From NCBI RefSeq assembly GCF_902506655.1, contig NZ_LR734808.1, positions 2,664,501-2,728,500 of the forward strand: DNA of 64,000 nucleotides. Reading direction: 5' to 3'. Shown one piece after another: positions 1 to 9,431 of the stretch (within the stretch, counting starts at the first letter, position 1; each line of letters starts with the position of its first letter). A model generated the notes under the pieces. That model did not search any database. It had not been told where the DNA came from and saw only the letters and a program-made list of their open reading frames with translations. A program made the translations under genes and the position numbers. This stretch comes from Marinoscillum sp. 108 (GTDB taxonomy: Bacteria; Bacteroidota; Bacteroidia; Cytophagales; Cyclobacteriaceae).

Positions 1-677
1 AACTCATGGATGATGGATTTGAATTCATTCCAATGGGGTAATGAAGTGAAAGTAACAGGCTCTTTTTTTACAGGGTGCACAAAACTAATCTGAAAGGCGT
101 GTAAGTGAATGCTTTTGTCGGTATTTGGGTCAGCGTAGCCATATTTTAAATCTCCCTTGATGGGGCAGCCCATTTTGGAGAGCTGCACACGGATCTGGTG
201 TGGGCGTCCGGTTTTGGGGAGAACTTTCAGCAGCGAATGTGCTTTTTCGTTGGCCAGGAGCTGATAGTCCAGCTCCGCTTCTTTGGCCCCCCCTTTGGCT
301 TTGGTATAAGCCTTCACCATGTTTTTAGCTCCGTCTTTCTCTAGCCAGTGGATGAGCTTGCCGGATTCGTGTTCAGGCTTGCCTTGTACCACAGCGAGGT
401 AGGTTTTTTGGATGTTATCCTCACGGAAAAGCTTATTCATGCGCTCCAGTGCTTTGGATGTACGCGCAAAAACGGTGATGCCGCTCACGGGCCTATCCAG
501 CCGGTGACACGGGTGTAGAAAAACGTCCCCGGGTTTCTGATATTTCTCCTTGATGTATTCACGCCCCCAATCCGTGAGCGTTTTATCCCCGGTTTTATCT
601 CCCTGTACCAGCCAGCTGGTGGGTTTGCTGAGGATCAGCAGGTGATTGTCTTCAAATAATACGAATGGTTTACTCAA
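1..677 (-). CDS. RluA-family pseudouridine synthase (3' end outside window)
   Basis: Isomerises uridine to pseudouridine in rRNA or tRNA; the target cannot be read from sequence. The minus-strand frame stays open for 225 codons to the window edge. It contains the catalytic motif HRLDRPVSG (family form HRLDxxTSG, with the catalytic Asp) and further on a GRPHQIRVQ segment typical of RluA/RsuA enzymes. No S4 domain is visible at the N-terminus. There is no ATG in the first part of the frame and an in-frame TAA lies seven codons upstream, so translation most likely starts at the TTG at 677. It lies 84 bp downstream of prfC on the same strand and may be co-transcribed. The family is certain; the subfamily is not. 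Confidence 0.9.
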   Translation of the reverse strand, partial: MSKPFVLFEDNHLLILSKPTSWLVQGDKTGDKTLTDWGREYIKEKYQKPGDVFLHPCHRLDRPVSGITVFARTSKALERMNKLFREDNIQKTYLAVVQGKPEHESGKLIHWLEKDGAKNMVKAYTKAKGGAKEAELDYQLLANEKAHSLLKVLPKTGRPHQIRVQLSKMGCPIKGDLKYGYADPNTDKSIHLHAFQISFVHPVKKEPVTFTSLPHWNEFKSIIHE

Positions 678-761
678 GTTCGTTAAGGTTTTTTACCAAA
701 GGCATCCATCCAAAAGGTGGACAAAATACAAACAATAGAGCCCCAGTAGGAAGAACCTCCC

Positions 762-2342
762 TTAAAACTCACTGATAAAGTGAAACTCTACCTCCGGGAA
801 GTTATCCTGCACCATCTGCAACCAGGCTTTTGACTCGGCCATAAACACCAGTTTGCCTTCTTTGTCTTTGGCAATGTGTCGGTACTTGTCCTTGATAAAG
901 GCATCCAGCTTAGCTTCGTTTTTACTGCTGATCCAGCAGGCTTTGTAGATGTTGACATGGTCAAACCGGGCCTTGGCGTTGTACTCATTGAGGAGACGGT
1001 ACTGCAATACCTCAAACTGCAGTGCACCCACGGTGCCCACCACTTTTCGGGCACCCATCTCGAAGGTAAAGAGCTGAGCCACGCCCTCATCCATGAGCTG
1101 ATTGAGTCCTTTTTCTAACTGCTTGGACTTCATAGCATCCAGGTTGATCACCTCTCTGAAAAGCTCAGGCGAGAAGGAAGGAATTCCTTTGTACAGTCCT
1201 TTTTCCCCCTCGGTGAGGGTGTCCCCGATCTTCAGGTTGCCGGTATCGTAGAGTCCTACGATATCTCCCGGGAAGGCCTCATCCACGGTTTCCTTCTGCT
1301 GGGCCATGAAGGCCGTGGCATTGGAAAACCTAAATTGTTTGTCGTGGCGCACATTGTAGTAGCTGGTGCCGCGATGAAAGGTGCCTGAGCAGATTCGTGC
1401 AAAGGCGATACGGTTTCGGTGCTTAGGGTCCATGTTGGCATGGATCTTAAAGATAAACCCTGAAAACTTGCGTTCGTTGGGTTCGATCTTCCGCTCCTCT
1501 GTTTCTCGTGCCACAGGCGGAGGAGCTATCTGTATGAAGCAATCAAGCAACTCACGCACCCCGAAGTTATTGACCGCACTACCAAAGAAGACAGGAGCTA
1601 CTTCACCATTGAGGTATTTTTGGACATCCAGCGGATCATACACGCCATTCACCAGCTCTATTTCCTCACGCAGGGTTTTCACAGCAGAGGCTGGGAGTCG
1701 CTTGTCCAGTTCAGGATCATCGATGCCTTTGATCTCGACCACATCCGTGACTTTCTTCGTTTTGCTGGGTTCGTACAGGTTCAGGTTGTTTTCAAAAATA
1801 TTGAATACGCCACGTAGGGATTTACCCATACCTATGGGCCAGCTCATTGGCCGCACATTAATCCCCAGCTTTTCTTCTATTTCGTCCAGGAGTTCGAAGG
1901 CATCCCGGCCTTCACGGTCCAGCTTATTGATGAAGCAGAGTACCGGGGTGTTTCGCATCCGGCATACTTCCATCAGCTTTTCTGTCTGGCGCTCCACACC
2001 CTTCACACAGTCTATCACCATGATCACACTGTCCACGGCAGTGAGCGTGCGGTAGGTGTCTTCTGCAAAATCCTCGTGACCAGGGGTGTCCAGGATGTTG
2101 ATTTTTAAATCTTTGTAATCAAAACCCATGACGGAAGTGGCTACCGAAATACCCCGTTGTTTTTCTATCTCCATCCAGTCGGAGCGGGTGCCCACATCAA
2201 TCTTGTTGGATTTTACCGCCCCGGCTGTTTGTATGGCACCCCCAAAAAGGAGTAATTTCTCCGTAAGGGTGGTTTTTCCGGCATCCGGGTGAGCGATGAT
2301 TCCAAAGGTGCGGCGTTTCTGTATTTCTTGTTCTAAGGTCAT
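762..2342 (-). CDS. prfC: Peptide chain release factor 3
   Basis: A translational GTPase that recycles RF1/RF2 from the ribosome after termination. At 526 aa it has the usual RF3 length. GTPase motifs: P-loop AHPDAGKTT (about residues 17-25), G3 DTPGH (85-89), G4 NKLD (139-142). The C-terminal part carries the RF3 segments for domains II and III, including [21 protein letters not shown]. The ATG at 2342 directly precedes the conserved start of the G domain. Several long frames on the opposite strand here are only shadows. The gene is expected to be housekeeping; nothing in the 74 bp before it suggests special regulation. Confidence 0.97.
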   Translation of the reverse strand: MTLEQEIQKRRTFGIIAHPDAGKTTLTEKLLLFGGAIQTAGAVKSNKIDVGTRSDWMEIEKQRGISVATSVMGFDYKDLKINILDTPGHEDFAEDTYRTLTAVDSVIMVIDCVKGVERQTEKLMEVCRMRNTPVLCFINKLDREGRDAFELLDEIEEKLGINVRPMSWPIGMGKSLRGVFNIFENNLNLYEPSKTKKVTDVVEIKGIDDPELDKRLPASAVKTLREEIELVNGVYDPLDVQKYLNGEVAPVFFGSAVNNFGVRELLDCFIQIAPPPVARETEERKIEPNERKFSGFIFKIHANMDPKHRNRIAFARICSGTFHRGTSYYNVRHDKQFRFSNATAFMAQQKETVDEAFPGDIVGLYDTGNLKIGDTLTEGEKGLYKGIPSFSPELFREVINLDAMKSKQLEKGLNQLMDEGVAQLFTFEMGARKVVGTVGALQFEVLQYRLLNEYNAKARFDHVNIYKACWISSKNEAKLDAFIKDKYRHIAKDKEGKLVFMAESKAWLQMVQDNFPEVEFHFISEF

Positions 2343-2416
2343 TCCCTGCGAGTATTTCAGGGCGCAAAGTTAGTGATCTTTAGCGGATGAACACATGCCC
2401 TGCTTTTGGCTTTTGC

Positions 2417-3130
2417 CTAACCCTTCAATATTCTGTTTTTCACTTCAGACTGGTAGTTGCGCCCGATGGGCAGGTGCTTGCCTCCGATCTCCACCTGATT
2501 GCCATTGATGGCTTTGATTTTCTCCAGTGAAACCGTATAGCTGCGATGTATGCGCATAAAGTCTTCCTGGGGTAAGAGATCGGTGAAGGAGTGGAGGTTG
2601 TGATGAACGATGAGGTCTTCAGCAGTGGTGCGCACCATCACATAGTCCTTGAGGCTCTCCACGTAGAGGAGGTCTTTCAGGAATACCTTCACCATTTTTT
2701 TATCTACTTTGAGAAAGAGGTGGTCTATTTTCTCTGCCTCACCGGCAGCACTGCCCGGGCCCGCGGGCTTGATGCTCAGGCGGTTCATTACTTTTTGCAC
2801 CATCCGGAAAAAACGAGGAAACTCAATGGGCTTGACCAGATAATCTACCACGTCATAGTTGTAGCTCTCCACGGCATAGTCGCGGTAGGCTGTGGTGATC
2901 ACCACCTGTGGGGGATTTTTCAAAGTCTCCAAAAACTCCATGCCGCTGAGTTTAGGCATATTGATGTCCAGAAAAATGAGGTCTACAGCTTGCTCATTCA
3001 GGAAGCGAATGGCCTCCAGGCCGTTGGAGCAGCTCCCTACGCATTCAAAGTCATCCACCTCTTCGATGTATTTCTCTACCACTTTTACGGCCAGAGGTTC
3101 GTCATCTATGATCAGGCATTTTACTTGCAT
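2417..3130 (-). CDS. LytTR-family response regulator
   Basis: A two-component DNA-binding regulator of 237 aa. The N-terminal receiver domain (about 1-120) has the acidic pair DD at 9-10, phospho-acceptor Asp55 in FLDINMP and the lysine in YLVKPIEF. The C-terminal LytTR domain (about 135-235) contains VESLKDYVMVRT and FMRIHRSYTVSLEKI, which are hallmark LytTR segments. It begins 2 bp after the stop of the sensor kinase at 3133-4191, so the two form an operon and a cognate pair. The pair is divergent from the SusC/SusD/GH20 locus, so it may control it, but the distance alone does not prove this. Confidence 0.95.
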   Translation of the reverse strand: MQVKCLIIDDEPLAVKVVEKYIEEVDDFECVGSCSNGLEAIRFLNEQAVDLIFLDINMPKLSGMEFLETLKNPPQVVITTAYRDYAVESYNYDVVDYLVKPIEFPRFFRMVQKVMNRLSIKPAGPGSAAGEAEKIDHLFLKVDKKMVKVFLKDLLYVESLKDYVMVRTTAEDLIVHHNLHSFTDLLPQEDFMRIHRSYTVSLEKIKAINGNQVEIGGKHLPIGRNYQSEVKNRILKG

Positions 3131-3132
3131 AA

Positions 3133-4191
3133 CTATTGATTTAAAGGGAGCACCAAATTAACCATATGTTTTTGACCGTCCTGGCTTATGTCCAGCTGGT
3201 ACTTATTCTGATAGAGCAACTTAAGCCGTCGAATGGTATTTTGAAGGCCTATGCCCTCACTTTTATTGAGCCGCTGTACTTCTTTGGAGTCCTGATAATC
3301 CTTCAGCCAGTTATGTACCTGAAAATGTAATTTATCTTCTTCCACGTTCAGTTTGATCCAGATGTCAAAGGTGCCTTCAGGAGACTCTCCGCCATGTTTC
3401 ATGCTGTTTTCCACAAAAGGGGAGAGGATAAGTGGCGGTATTTTCTTGTCGTCCAGTTTGCCGGTGATCTCAAAGTCCACCTGAAGGCGGATGCCAAAGC
3501 GAATTTTTTCCAACTCAATGTAATTCTTCATGTGGGTTACGGTTTCCATGAGGGTCACCTCATCCGCTTTGGCCCGGTAAATAACAAAACTCATAAGGTT
3601 AGACAGCTTGAGGATCGTGTTAGGGGCCAGGTCGGATTTTTCCAGCGTAAGTGCATAGAGGCTGTTGAGCGTATTGAAAAAGAAGTGTGGCTGGATCTGA
3701 CTCTTGAGGTAGGCAAGCTCAGTTTCGAGGCTGTTTTTTTCCAGTTCCCGCTGGGCATCTCGTTCACGAATGTGGTCAATGGTGAGTTTGATGGCTGCAG
3801 TAAGCCCAATAATGTACAATTCACCAATGAATACTGTGATGATATAGCTCAGCCCAAACAGGTCAGTTTCCGGTTTGGCGGATTCCGGCCAGATGTTGGT
3901 GGTTACCAGGCCATAGGTCAGCAGGATTTTGACGAGTGAAAACGCAAGTGTGGCACCAAAGAGCGACAGCACATAGAAGAGGTATTTCTTTTTGGAAAGC
4001 AGACGCGGTACCAGCCAGTATAGGTTGAAGTATACCAGAATGATGTGTATTGGGAATTCCACCAGGTTGGACTTGATCGAATATATATAGTCACCAAAGT
4101 AGTGACCCCACCTTACACTGTTGAAAGAGAAATAGCCTACCCAGAAGAGGATATGGAAGAGTACTGTACGGTGTTTTCTGATCTGTTTCAA
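3133..4191 (-). CDS. LytS/YehU-type membrane sensor histidine kinase
   Basis: Membrane sensor kinase of the His_kinase (PF06580) type, 352 aa. Four hydrophobic segments fill about residues 8-150 (for example VLFHILFWVGYFSFNSV and LFGLSYIITVFIGELYIIGL). A short coiled coil (RERDAQRELEKNSLE) leads to the phosphorylated His in LKSQIQPHFFFNTLNSL near residue 170. The ATPase lobe follows, with an N-box in SPFVENSMKHGG and a glycine box GIGLQNTIRRL. There is no extracytoplasmic ligand domain, so sensing is probably within the membrane or by its short loops. It is first in the operon with the LytTR regulator. The signal is unknown. Confidence 0.94.
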   Translation of the reverse strand: MKQIRKHRTVLFHILFWVGYFSFNSVRWGHYFGDYIYSIKSNLVEFPIHIILVYFNLYWLVPRLLSKKKYLFYVLSLFGATLAFSLVKILLTYGLVTTNIWPESAKPETDLFGLSYIITVFIGELYIIGLTAAIKLTIDHIRERDAQRELEKNSLETELAYLKSQIQPHFFFNTLNSLYALTLEKSDLAPNTILKLSNLMSFVIYRAKADEVTLMETVTHMKNYIELEKIRFGIRLQVDFEITGKLDDKKIPPLILSPFVENSMKHGGESPEGTFDIWIKLNVEEDKLHFQVHNWLKDYQDSKEVQRLNKSEGIGLQNTIRRLKLLYQNKYQLDISQDGQKHMVNLVLPLNQ

Positions 4192-4471
4192 TGCCGGTTA
4201 TTTATTCTTAATGGCTTTTTATAGGCGATACTGCATATACTAGATAGCCAAATTTCCTAAATAAGTGAACGGACAGGCCCTAAATTATACCAACAGCGCT
4301 GTTTTGCCAATAAACAGCATTGGTGCTATTCGTAGCACCGGCAATGTCATCTAGCGATAAAAGCTCGTCGTACTGCGAATAAATTTCCCCGGATCATACC
4401 TAGTTGCTTAATTGGGTACCGTGACTGAAAAAAGGCGGTCACAAAAGTCCTAAACCAAAAAGTTTAATTCT
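4192..4471. promoter_or_regulatory. Divergent intergenic region with structured susC leader
   Basis: 280 bp between the kinase gene (leftward) and susC (rightward), so it must hold both promoters; I could not pick a convincing -33/-7 pair. It contains a perfect 12-bp palindrome AACAGCGCTGTT (4292-4303). It also contains a perfect hairpin GGTGCTA-TTCG-TAGCACC (4322-4339) whose stem can be extended by CATTG/CAATG (4318-4322 with 4342-4346) across a 3-nt bulge. No T-run follows, so it is not an ordinary terminator. Confidence 0.6.
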
Positions 4472-7400
4472 ATGAAGAGAATACTACCATTTTGCATGTT
4501 AATGCTGATGGGCATCGTCGTACTCGGACAGCAAACTGTCTCGGGAACTGTGAGTGATGCTCAATCGGGGGAGCCTATACCTGGTGCCACCATCCTGATC
4601 AAAGGGACGGACACAGGGACTACTACGGATCTGGATGGAAAATTCAGGATCCAGATTGAAAACGAAACGGACGTTCTCGTCTTTTCATCCATTGGTTTTT
4701 CAGCCGTGGAGGAAGTTGTTGGCTCACGAGCCATTATTACTGTGTCCATGGATGCTGACATCACTCAGCTGGGTGAAGTGGTGGTGACGGCTTTGGGTAT
4801 CGAACGAGATTCGAAAACACTCGGATACTCGGTGTCCAGAGTGAAAGGAGAGCAGTTTACCAAAGCACGTGAGATTAGCGTGGCGGACAACCTGGTAGGG
4901 CGAGTAGCAGGCCTCAACAGCAGTGCGCCTTCCACCGGCCCTGGGGGATCTTCGCGTGTGACCATTCGTGGTAACTCCTCCCTCTCTTTCAACAACCAGC
5001 CACTTTATGTAATTAATGGTATCCAGATGAACAATGACAACCTGGGTAGTGTAGGCAAATGGGATGGTGCCGATTTCGGAGATGGTATCTCCAGCATCAA
5101 CCCGGATGATATCGAAGACATCACAGTACTGAAAGGTGGTGCTGCAGCAGCACTGTATGGACAGAGAGGTCGCAATGGGGTCATCCTCATCACCACCAAA
5201 TCAGGTAAGTCCAGTCAGGGATTGGGCGTTGAGTTCAATAGCAACGTGGCCATCTCCAAGATCAATGACTTCAGGGATTTTCAGGAAAAGTATGGACAAG
5301 GCACGCTCGGCGCAGCACCTACGGATCAGACCTCTGCCCTCAATACCGGGCTTACCTCCTGGGGAGCTCCGCTAGATGGTTCTATGGTTACGCTTTTTGA
5401 TGGAAAGCAGCACCCATACTCTGCAGTGAGCGGGGACAACCTGACTGATTTTTATGAGACCGGAGCCACTTATACCAATTCTTTGGCGATCTCCGGAGGC
5501 GGCGAGTCTGGCTCTGTCAGATTGTCTTTAGGTGATTTGCGAAATAGCTCGGTATATCCGGGTGCTGATTATAAAAGGCAAACAATCAACCTGGATGCTT
5601 CCTACAAATTGTCACCGCAGCTGACAGGTAGTGCCAATGTGAACTACACCAAAGACGGTGCGAGCCGAACCAAAGTAAATGATGCACCGGGTAACGGTAA
5701 CTATGCCATCATGTTCTTGCCACCCAACGTGGATGCCGAATACCTGGCTCCGGGCTATGATGAGTTGAAAAATGAAATCCGATTTGGCAGTGATGCCTTT
5801 ACTACCAACCCATATTTTGCAGCCAACAGGTTCATCACGGAGACTTCCAAAGACCGGGTGTTGAGTGTGGCTAGTTTGCGCTATGCTCCACTGGAGTGGT
5901 TATATGTGCAGGCACGTATTGCCAATGACTTCTATGCGTTCAATGCCACCCAAATCACTCCAACAGGTACCGCGTACCGGCCTACTGGAGGACTGGACTT
6001 GCAGCGCACGGTAAACTACAATGAAACCAACGCTGATTTCCTTGTGGGGATCAATAAAGATGTGAGCAGAGACTTCTCCATTGGGGTCACGCTGGGAGGT
6101 AACCTGCTGAAAATGCAGCAGAAGACTGTGGAAGTGAACGCCAGTGGTTTTGCGTTCCCATTCCTCTATAACCCGGGTACAGCTACCACCAAAAATGCCA
6201 ACGTGACAGAGCCACAAAAAGAGGTGCACTCGCTTTATGGTTCGGTTGAGCTTGGATTCAGAGACATGCTGTTTTTGAACATCACGGACAGAAATGACTG
6301 GTCGAGTACCTTGCCAAGTGGTAATAACTCGTACAATTACCCATCGGTCAATCTTTCTTATGTATTCTCTGAGTCATTGAATGTGCCTTGGATGAACATG
6401 GGTAAGATCAGAGCGGGGTATGCGCGTGTGGGTGGTGACGCTCCTGTGTTCGCCACCAGCTTATACTATGGCACCCTGGGCAACGCCATCAATGGTGTGC
6501 CGCTCGGGAACGTAGATAACAACGTGCCAAATCCTCAAATTGAACCACTACAGGTGACCGAACTGGAAGTTGGAGGTGAAATGGAATTCTTACAAAAGAG
6601 ACTGTTTGTAGATCTGGCCTGGTATAAAAAGCAAACCCTCAATGACATTGTGAATGTGGGAATTTCGAGAGGGTCTGGTTATCAGACGGCTGTGGTGAAC
6701 ATCGCAGAGATTGAAAACACGGGTGTAGAATTCCTTTTGGGAGGGGTACCCGTGAAAACTCCGGCACTTACCTGGACCACTACTTTTAATATTTCTAATA
6801 ACAAGAATACTGTGATTGGCCTGGCAGAAGGTCAGGATAAACTTACCGTGGGCGAGTCCAGAAACGGGCGGGCGTTCATTGAGCATGTGGTAGGAAAACC
6901 ATTCGCTCAGGTGATGGCCTATGACTATATGCGGGATGATGCCGGCAACCTGATATTAGGTGCCACAGGTCTTCCTCAGGCAGCTTCAGAGCTCACCTCA
7001 CAGGGAACAGGTGTACATCCGGTCACGGGAGGATGGAGCAACGATGTGAAGTTCAAGAACCTTACATTGTCCTTCCTGATTGACTTCAAATATGGAGGGG
7101 TGATCTACTCCGGAACCAATGCGATTGCCTATGGCAATGGTCTTCACAAAGCAACACTGGAAGGCCGTGGGGATGGAATCACCGTCAGTGGAGTGGATGC
7201 TGAAGGAAATGCCATGACTTCTACTGTCACAGACCAGAACTACTACGGAGCTCTGGCGGGCATTTCCAAGCTGCAGGTATATGATGCGGATTTCATCAAA
7301 TTCCGTTCGTTGAGTCTTACTTACAACTTCCCCAACCTCGGGAACATCAAGGGACTGAGCATTTCGTTGGTGGGCAGAAACCTTTTTTACATCAAAAAGA

Positions 7401-7516
7401 GCACGCCAAACATCGATCCGGAGTCCAACTATACCAATGGCAATGCTCAGGGAATCGAATACCTGGGACTCCCAACATCCAGGACTTATGGTATCAACCT
7501 TGGTATTAAGTTTTAA
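4472..7516 (+). CDS. SusC/RagA-family TonB-linked outer membrane protein
   Basis: TonB-dependent outer-membrane transporter of the SusC class, 1014 aa, which imports oligosaccharides or peptides captured with its SusD partner. A signal peptide (about 1-20, ending VVLGQ) is followed by a carboxypeptidase-D-like domain (about 21-105, VSGTVSDAQSGEPIPGATI), then the plug (about 115-245) with VTIRGNSSLSFNNQPLYVI and the SusC-typical YGQRGRNGVILITTKSG. The remainder is the 22-strand barrel, ending GINLGIKF with a terminal aromatic residue. The SusD gene follows after 18 bp and a GH20 enzyme further on, which suggests an amino-sugar glycan as substrate. The family is certain; the substrate is inferred. 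Confidence 0.97.
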   Translation: MKRILPFCMLMLMGIVVLGQQTVSGTVSDAQSGEPIPGATILIKGTDTGTTTDLDGKFRIQIENETDVLVFSSIGFSAVEEVVGSRAIITVSMDADITQLGEVVVTALGIERDSKTLGYSVSRVKGEQFTKAREISVADNLVGRVAGLNSSAPSTGPGGSSRVTIRGNSSLSFNNQPLYVINGIQMNNDNLGSVGKWDGADFGDGISSINPDDIEDITVLKGGAAAALYGQRGRNGVILITTKSGKSSQGLGVEFNSNVAISKINDFRDFQEKYGQGTLGAAPTDQTSALNTGLTSWGAPLDGSMVTLFDGKQHPYSAVSGDNLTDFYETGATYTNSLAISGGGESGSVRLSLGDLRNSSVYPGADYKRQTINLDASYKLSPQLTGSANVNYTKDGASRTKVNDAPGNGNYAIMFLPPNVDAEYLAPGYDELKNEIRFGSDAFTTNPYFAANRFITETSKDRVLSVASLRYAPLEWLYVQARIANDFYAFNATQITPTGTAYRPTGGLDLQRTVNYNETNADFLVGINKDVSRDFSIGVTLGGNLLKMQQKTVEVNASGFAFPFLYNPGTATTKNANVTEPQKEVHSLYGSVELGFRDMLFLNITDRNDWSSTLPSGNNSYNYPSVNLSYVFSESLNVPWMNMGKIRAGYARVGGDAPVFATSLYYGTLGNAINGVPLGNVDNNVPNPQIEPLQVTELEVGGEMEFLQKRLFVDLAWYKKQTLNDIVNVGISRGSGYQTAVVNIAEIENTGVEFLLGGVPVKTPALTWTTTFNISNNKNTVIGLAEGQDKLTVGESRNGRAFIEHVVGKPFAQVMAYDYMRDDAGNLILGATGLPQAASELTSQGTGVHPVTGGWSNDVKFKNLTLSFLIDFKYGGVIYSGTNAIAYGNGLHKATLEGRGDGITVSGVDAEGNAMTSTVTDQNYYGALAGISKLQVYDADFIKFRSLSLTYNFPNLGNIKGLSISLVGRNLFYIKKSTPNIDPESNYTNGNAQGIEYLGLPTSRTYGINLGIKF

Positions 7517-7534
7517 TCATCTAAAGAAACAGAC

Positions 7535-9088
7535 ATGAAGAATCTATTATATATCGTTCTTACGACTGTTGCGGTGGCTTTTACCGGATGTACATCCGAC
7601 TTTGAGGACATCAACACAGACAAAAACAAGGTGGCTAAGGAGAGTTATGTGCCTGGTTATCACCTTTCGAGGGCTCAGCTGGAGTATACAGGAAATAGTG
7701 ATTTCAGCTATGATACCTGGAGGATCAATATCATCTATTCGAGTATGATGACCCAGCAACTTGCCAATGCGAGTTGGTATGCAGGAGATAAGTACATGCA
7801 AAACGATGGTTGGGCCAATGCGTCATTCGACGTGGCTTACAATGATCAGGTAAAATACATCGTGGACTTATTGAAAATCACAGAAACAGATCCGCTCTAT
7901 GCTAACCTGCATCAGATTGCCCGGATTATGAAAGTGATCATTTTCCACAGACTTACAGATTTGTATGGAGAGATTCCATACTCTGAAGCTGGTTTGGCTT
8001 ATCACGAAGGGATTTATGCCCCTAAGTATGACACGCAGGAATTTATCTACATGGACATGCTGAAGGAGTTAAAAGAGGCAGCTGAAGCCCTCAATGCCAA
8101 TGGTGACTTGCCTGGTTCCGGGGATTTGATCTACGGATCGGCGGCAGACCCTATTGGTCAGTGGAAAAAACTGGCGTATTCCATGATGCTCAGACTTTCT
8201 ATGCGACTCACAGAAGTGGCGCCTACAGTAGCCAAGCAATGGGCAGAAACGGCAGTAAATGGGGGAGTATTTACCTCCAATGCTGACAATGCTTTCATTA
8301 TGCATGATGCAGCCGGTGGCCGAACCACGGTCAACAGAAACAGCAACATCCTGGCAGGAGAATGGAATGCGACCAACACCGGAGAGGTGTTCCTGAGCAA
8401 AACCTTCGTGGATTTTCTTTCTGACACCAACGATCCGAGACTGGGTCTTTTTGCCAGGATACAATCTACAGGCGATACAGACCCGGCCAATCAGATCGGA
8501 CTTCCTAACGGGCTCGATCAGAATGGAGGAGCGTTTGACGTGAGTACAGATCCTGATTTTCCCGGGGACATTACCAATTATTCAACCATTCGTGATGATG
8601 TATTTCTTAGCCTCTCAGGCCCCACGTTCGTGATCAACTATGCGCAGGTGGAGTTGCTACTGGCAGAAGCAGCCTTGAGGAATTACAGTGTGGGCGGTAC
8701 CGCTGAGTCGCACTATACGGCAGGGGTGACTGCTGCCATGCAGTTTCTCACTCAGTACAACTCCACCGCAGAAGTGCCTGCGGATGAAATCACTACCTAT
8801 CTGGCTGCTAACCCCTTTGTGGTGGCAGATGGAATGGAAATGATCGGAGCGCAGTATTGGGTAGCATCATTCCTTGACTGGTACGAGGTATGGTCCAACT
8901 GGAGAAGAACAGGGTACCCTGAGCTGGTACCGGTCGACTATCCTGGAAATGCAACAGGCGGGGTGATCCCAAGGCGAATGATTTACCCTTCTCATGAAGC
9001 GTCTAACAATTCAGTGAATTATGCAGAAGCCATCAGCAGACAGGGCACCAACACGTTCCTGACCAAAGTGTGGTGGGACGCGAGATGA
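7535..9088 (+). CDS. SusD/RagB-family outer membrane lipoprotein
   Basis: Surface-exposed substrate-binding lipoprotein of 517 aa that caps the SusC pore. A lipoprotein signal peptide ends in the lipobox AFTGC, with Cys19 as the lipidation site, followed by FEDINTDKNK, a typical start of the SusD-like_2 subgroup. The helical TPR-like region contains YGEIPYSEA and later YAQVELLLAEAAL and SNWRRTGYPEL, all common in SusD proteins. It is co-transcribed with susC (18-bp gap), and an intrinsic terminator lies about 25 bp after the stop. The ligand cannot be told from sequence; the neighbouring hexosaminidase hints at GlcNAc- or GalNAc-containing glycans. Confidence 0.95.
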   Translation: MKNLLYIVLTTVAVAFTGCTSDFEDINTDKNKVAKESYVPGYHLSRAQLEYTGNSDFSYDTWRINIIYSSMMTQQLANASWYAGDKYMQNDGWANASFDVAYNDQVKYIVDLLKITETDPLYANLHQIARIMKVIIFHRLTDLYGEIPYSEAGLAYHEGIYAPKYDTQEFIYMDMLKELKEAAEALNANGDLPGSGDLIYGSAADPIGQWKKLAYSMMLRLSMRLTEVAPTVAKQWAETAVNGGVFTSNADNAFIMHDAAGGRTTVNRNSNILAGEWNATNTGEVFLSKTFVDFLSDTNDPRLGLFARIQSTGDTDPANQIGLPNGLDQNGGAFDVSTDPDFPGDITNYSTIRDDVFLSLSGPTFVINYAQVELLLAEAALRNYSVGGTAESHYTAGVTAAMQFLTQYNSTAEVPADEITTYLAANPFVVADGMEMIGAQYWVASFLDWYEVWSNWRRTGYPELVPVDYPGNATGGVIPRRMIYPSHEASNNSVNYAEAISRQGTNTFLTKVWWDAR

Positions 9089-9111
9089 TAAATTGTGTTT
9101 ATAAGTAGATG

Positions 9112-9136
9112 AAAGGCCTCCTCCGGGAGGCTTTTT
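9112..9136 (+). terminator. Intrinsic terminator after susD
   Basis: Stem GCCTCC (9116-9121), loop TCCG, stem GGAGGC (9126-9131), then TTTTT; flanking A and T residues extend the stem. It ends the susC-susD transcript and implies a separate promoter for the GH20 gene. Confidence 0.85.
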
Positions 9137-9431
9137 ATTCCTTCTTTGAGCACACAAAGAGTGCGGGTTGTTGTGAATTCGACGATGAAGAGCGTCTGGG
9201 CCGTTTGAAGGCAGGCCTGGGTTGTTGGTCGATGAAATTGATCCAAACCGCTAATAAATTTTTTTCAGGTGCCTTGGGCACTTTATTTAGAGTACGGGCG
9301 ATGGTCGAATGGTGAGTCCATTCTGGGTATTCGCTCTAGAAGTTTTAAAATAATCGTAACTTATAGTCATAATGACATTAAAGGTATCCGGCATATTTTC
9401 AGGCCATATTCTTCTACCCCAACTCAGTGTG
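9137..9431. other. Intergenic region upstream of the GH20 gene
   Basis: About 295 bp without a supported gene. Short open frames exist but have no recognisable protein features, and one runs through the terminator hairpin. It should contain the promoter of the hexosaminidase gene; I see no clear promoter motif. Confidence 0.5.

Noticed and set aside
1381-2055. Long plus-strand open frame opposite prfC
   Set aside because: It is the antisense of a clearly conserved RF3 gene and its translation is Ser/Arg-rich with no domain.
9109-9315. Short plus-strand frame after susD
   Set aside because: It reads through an intrinsic terminator hairpin and has no recognisable feature.
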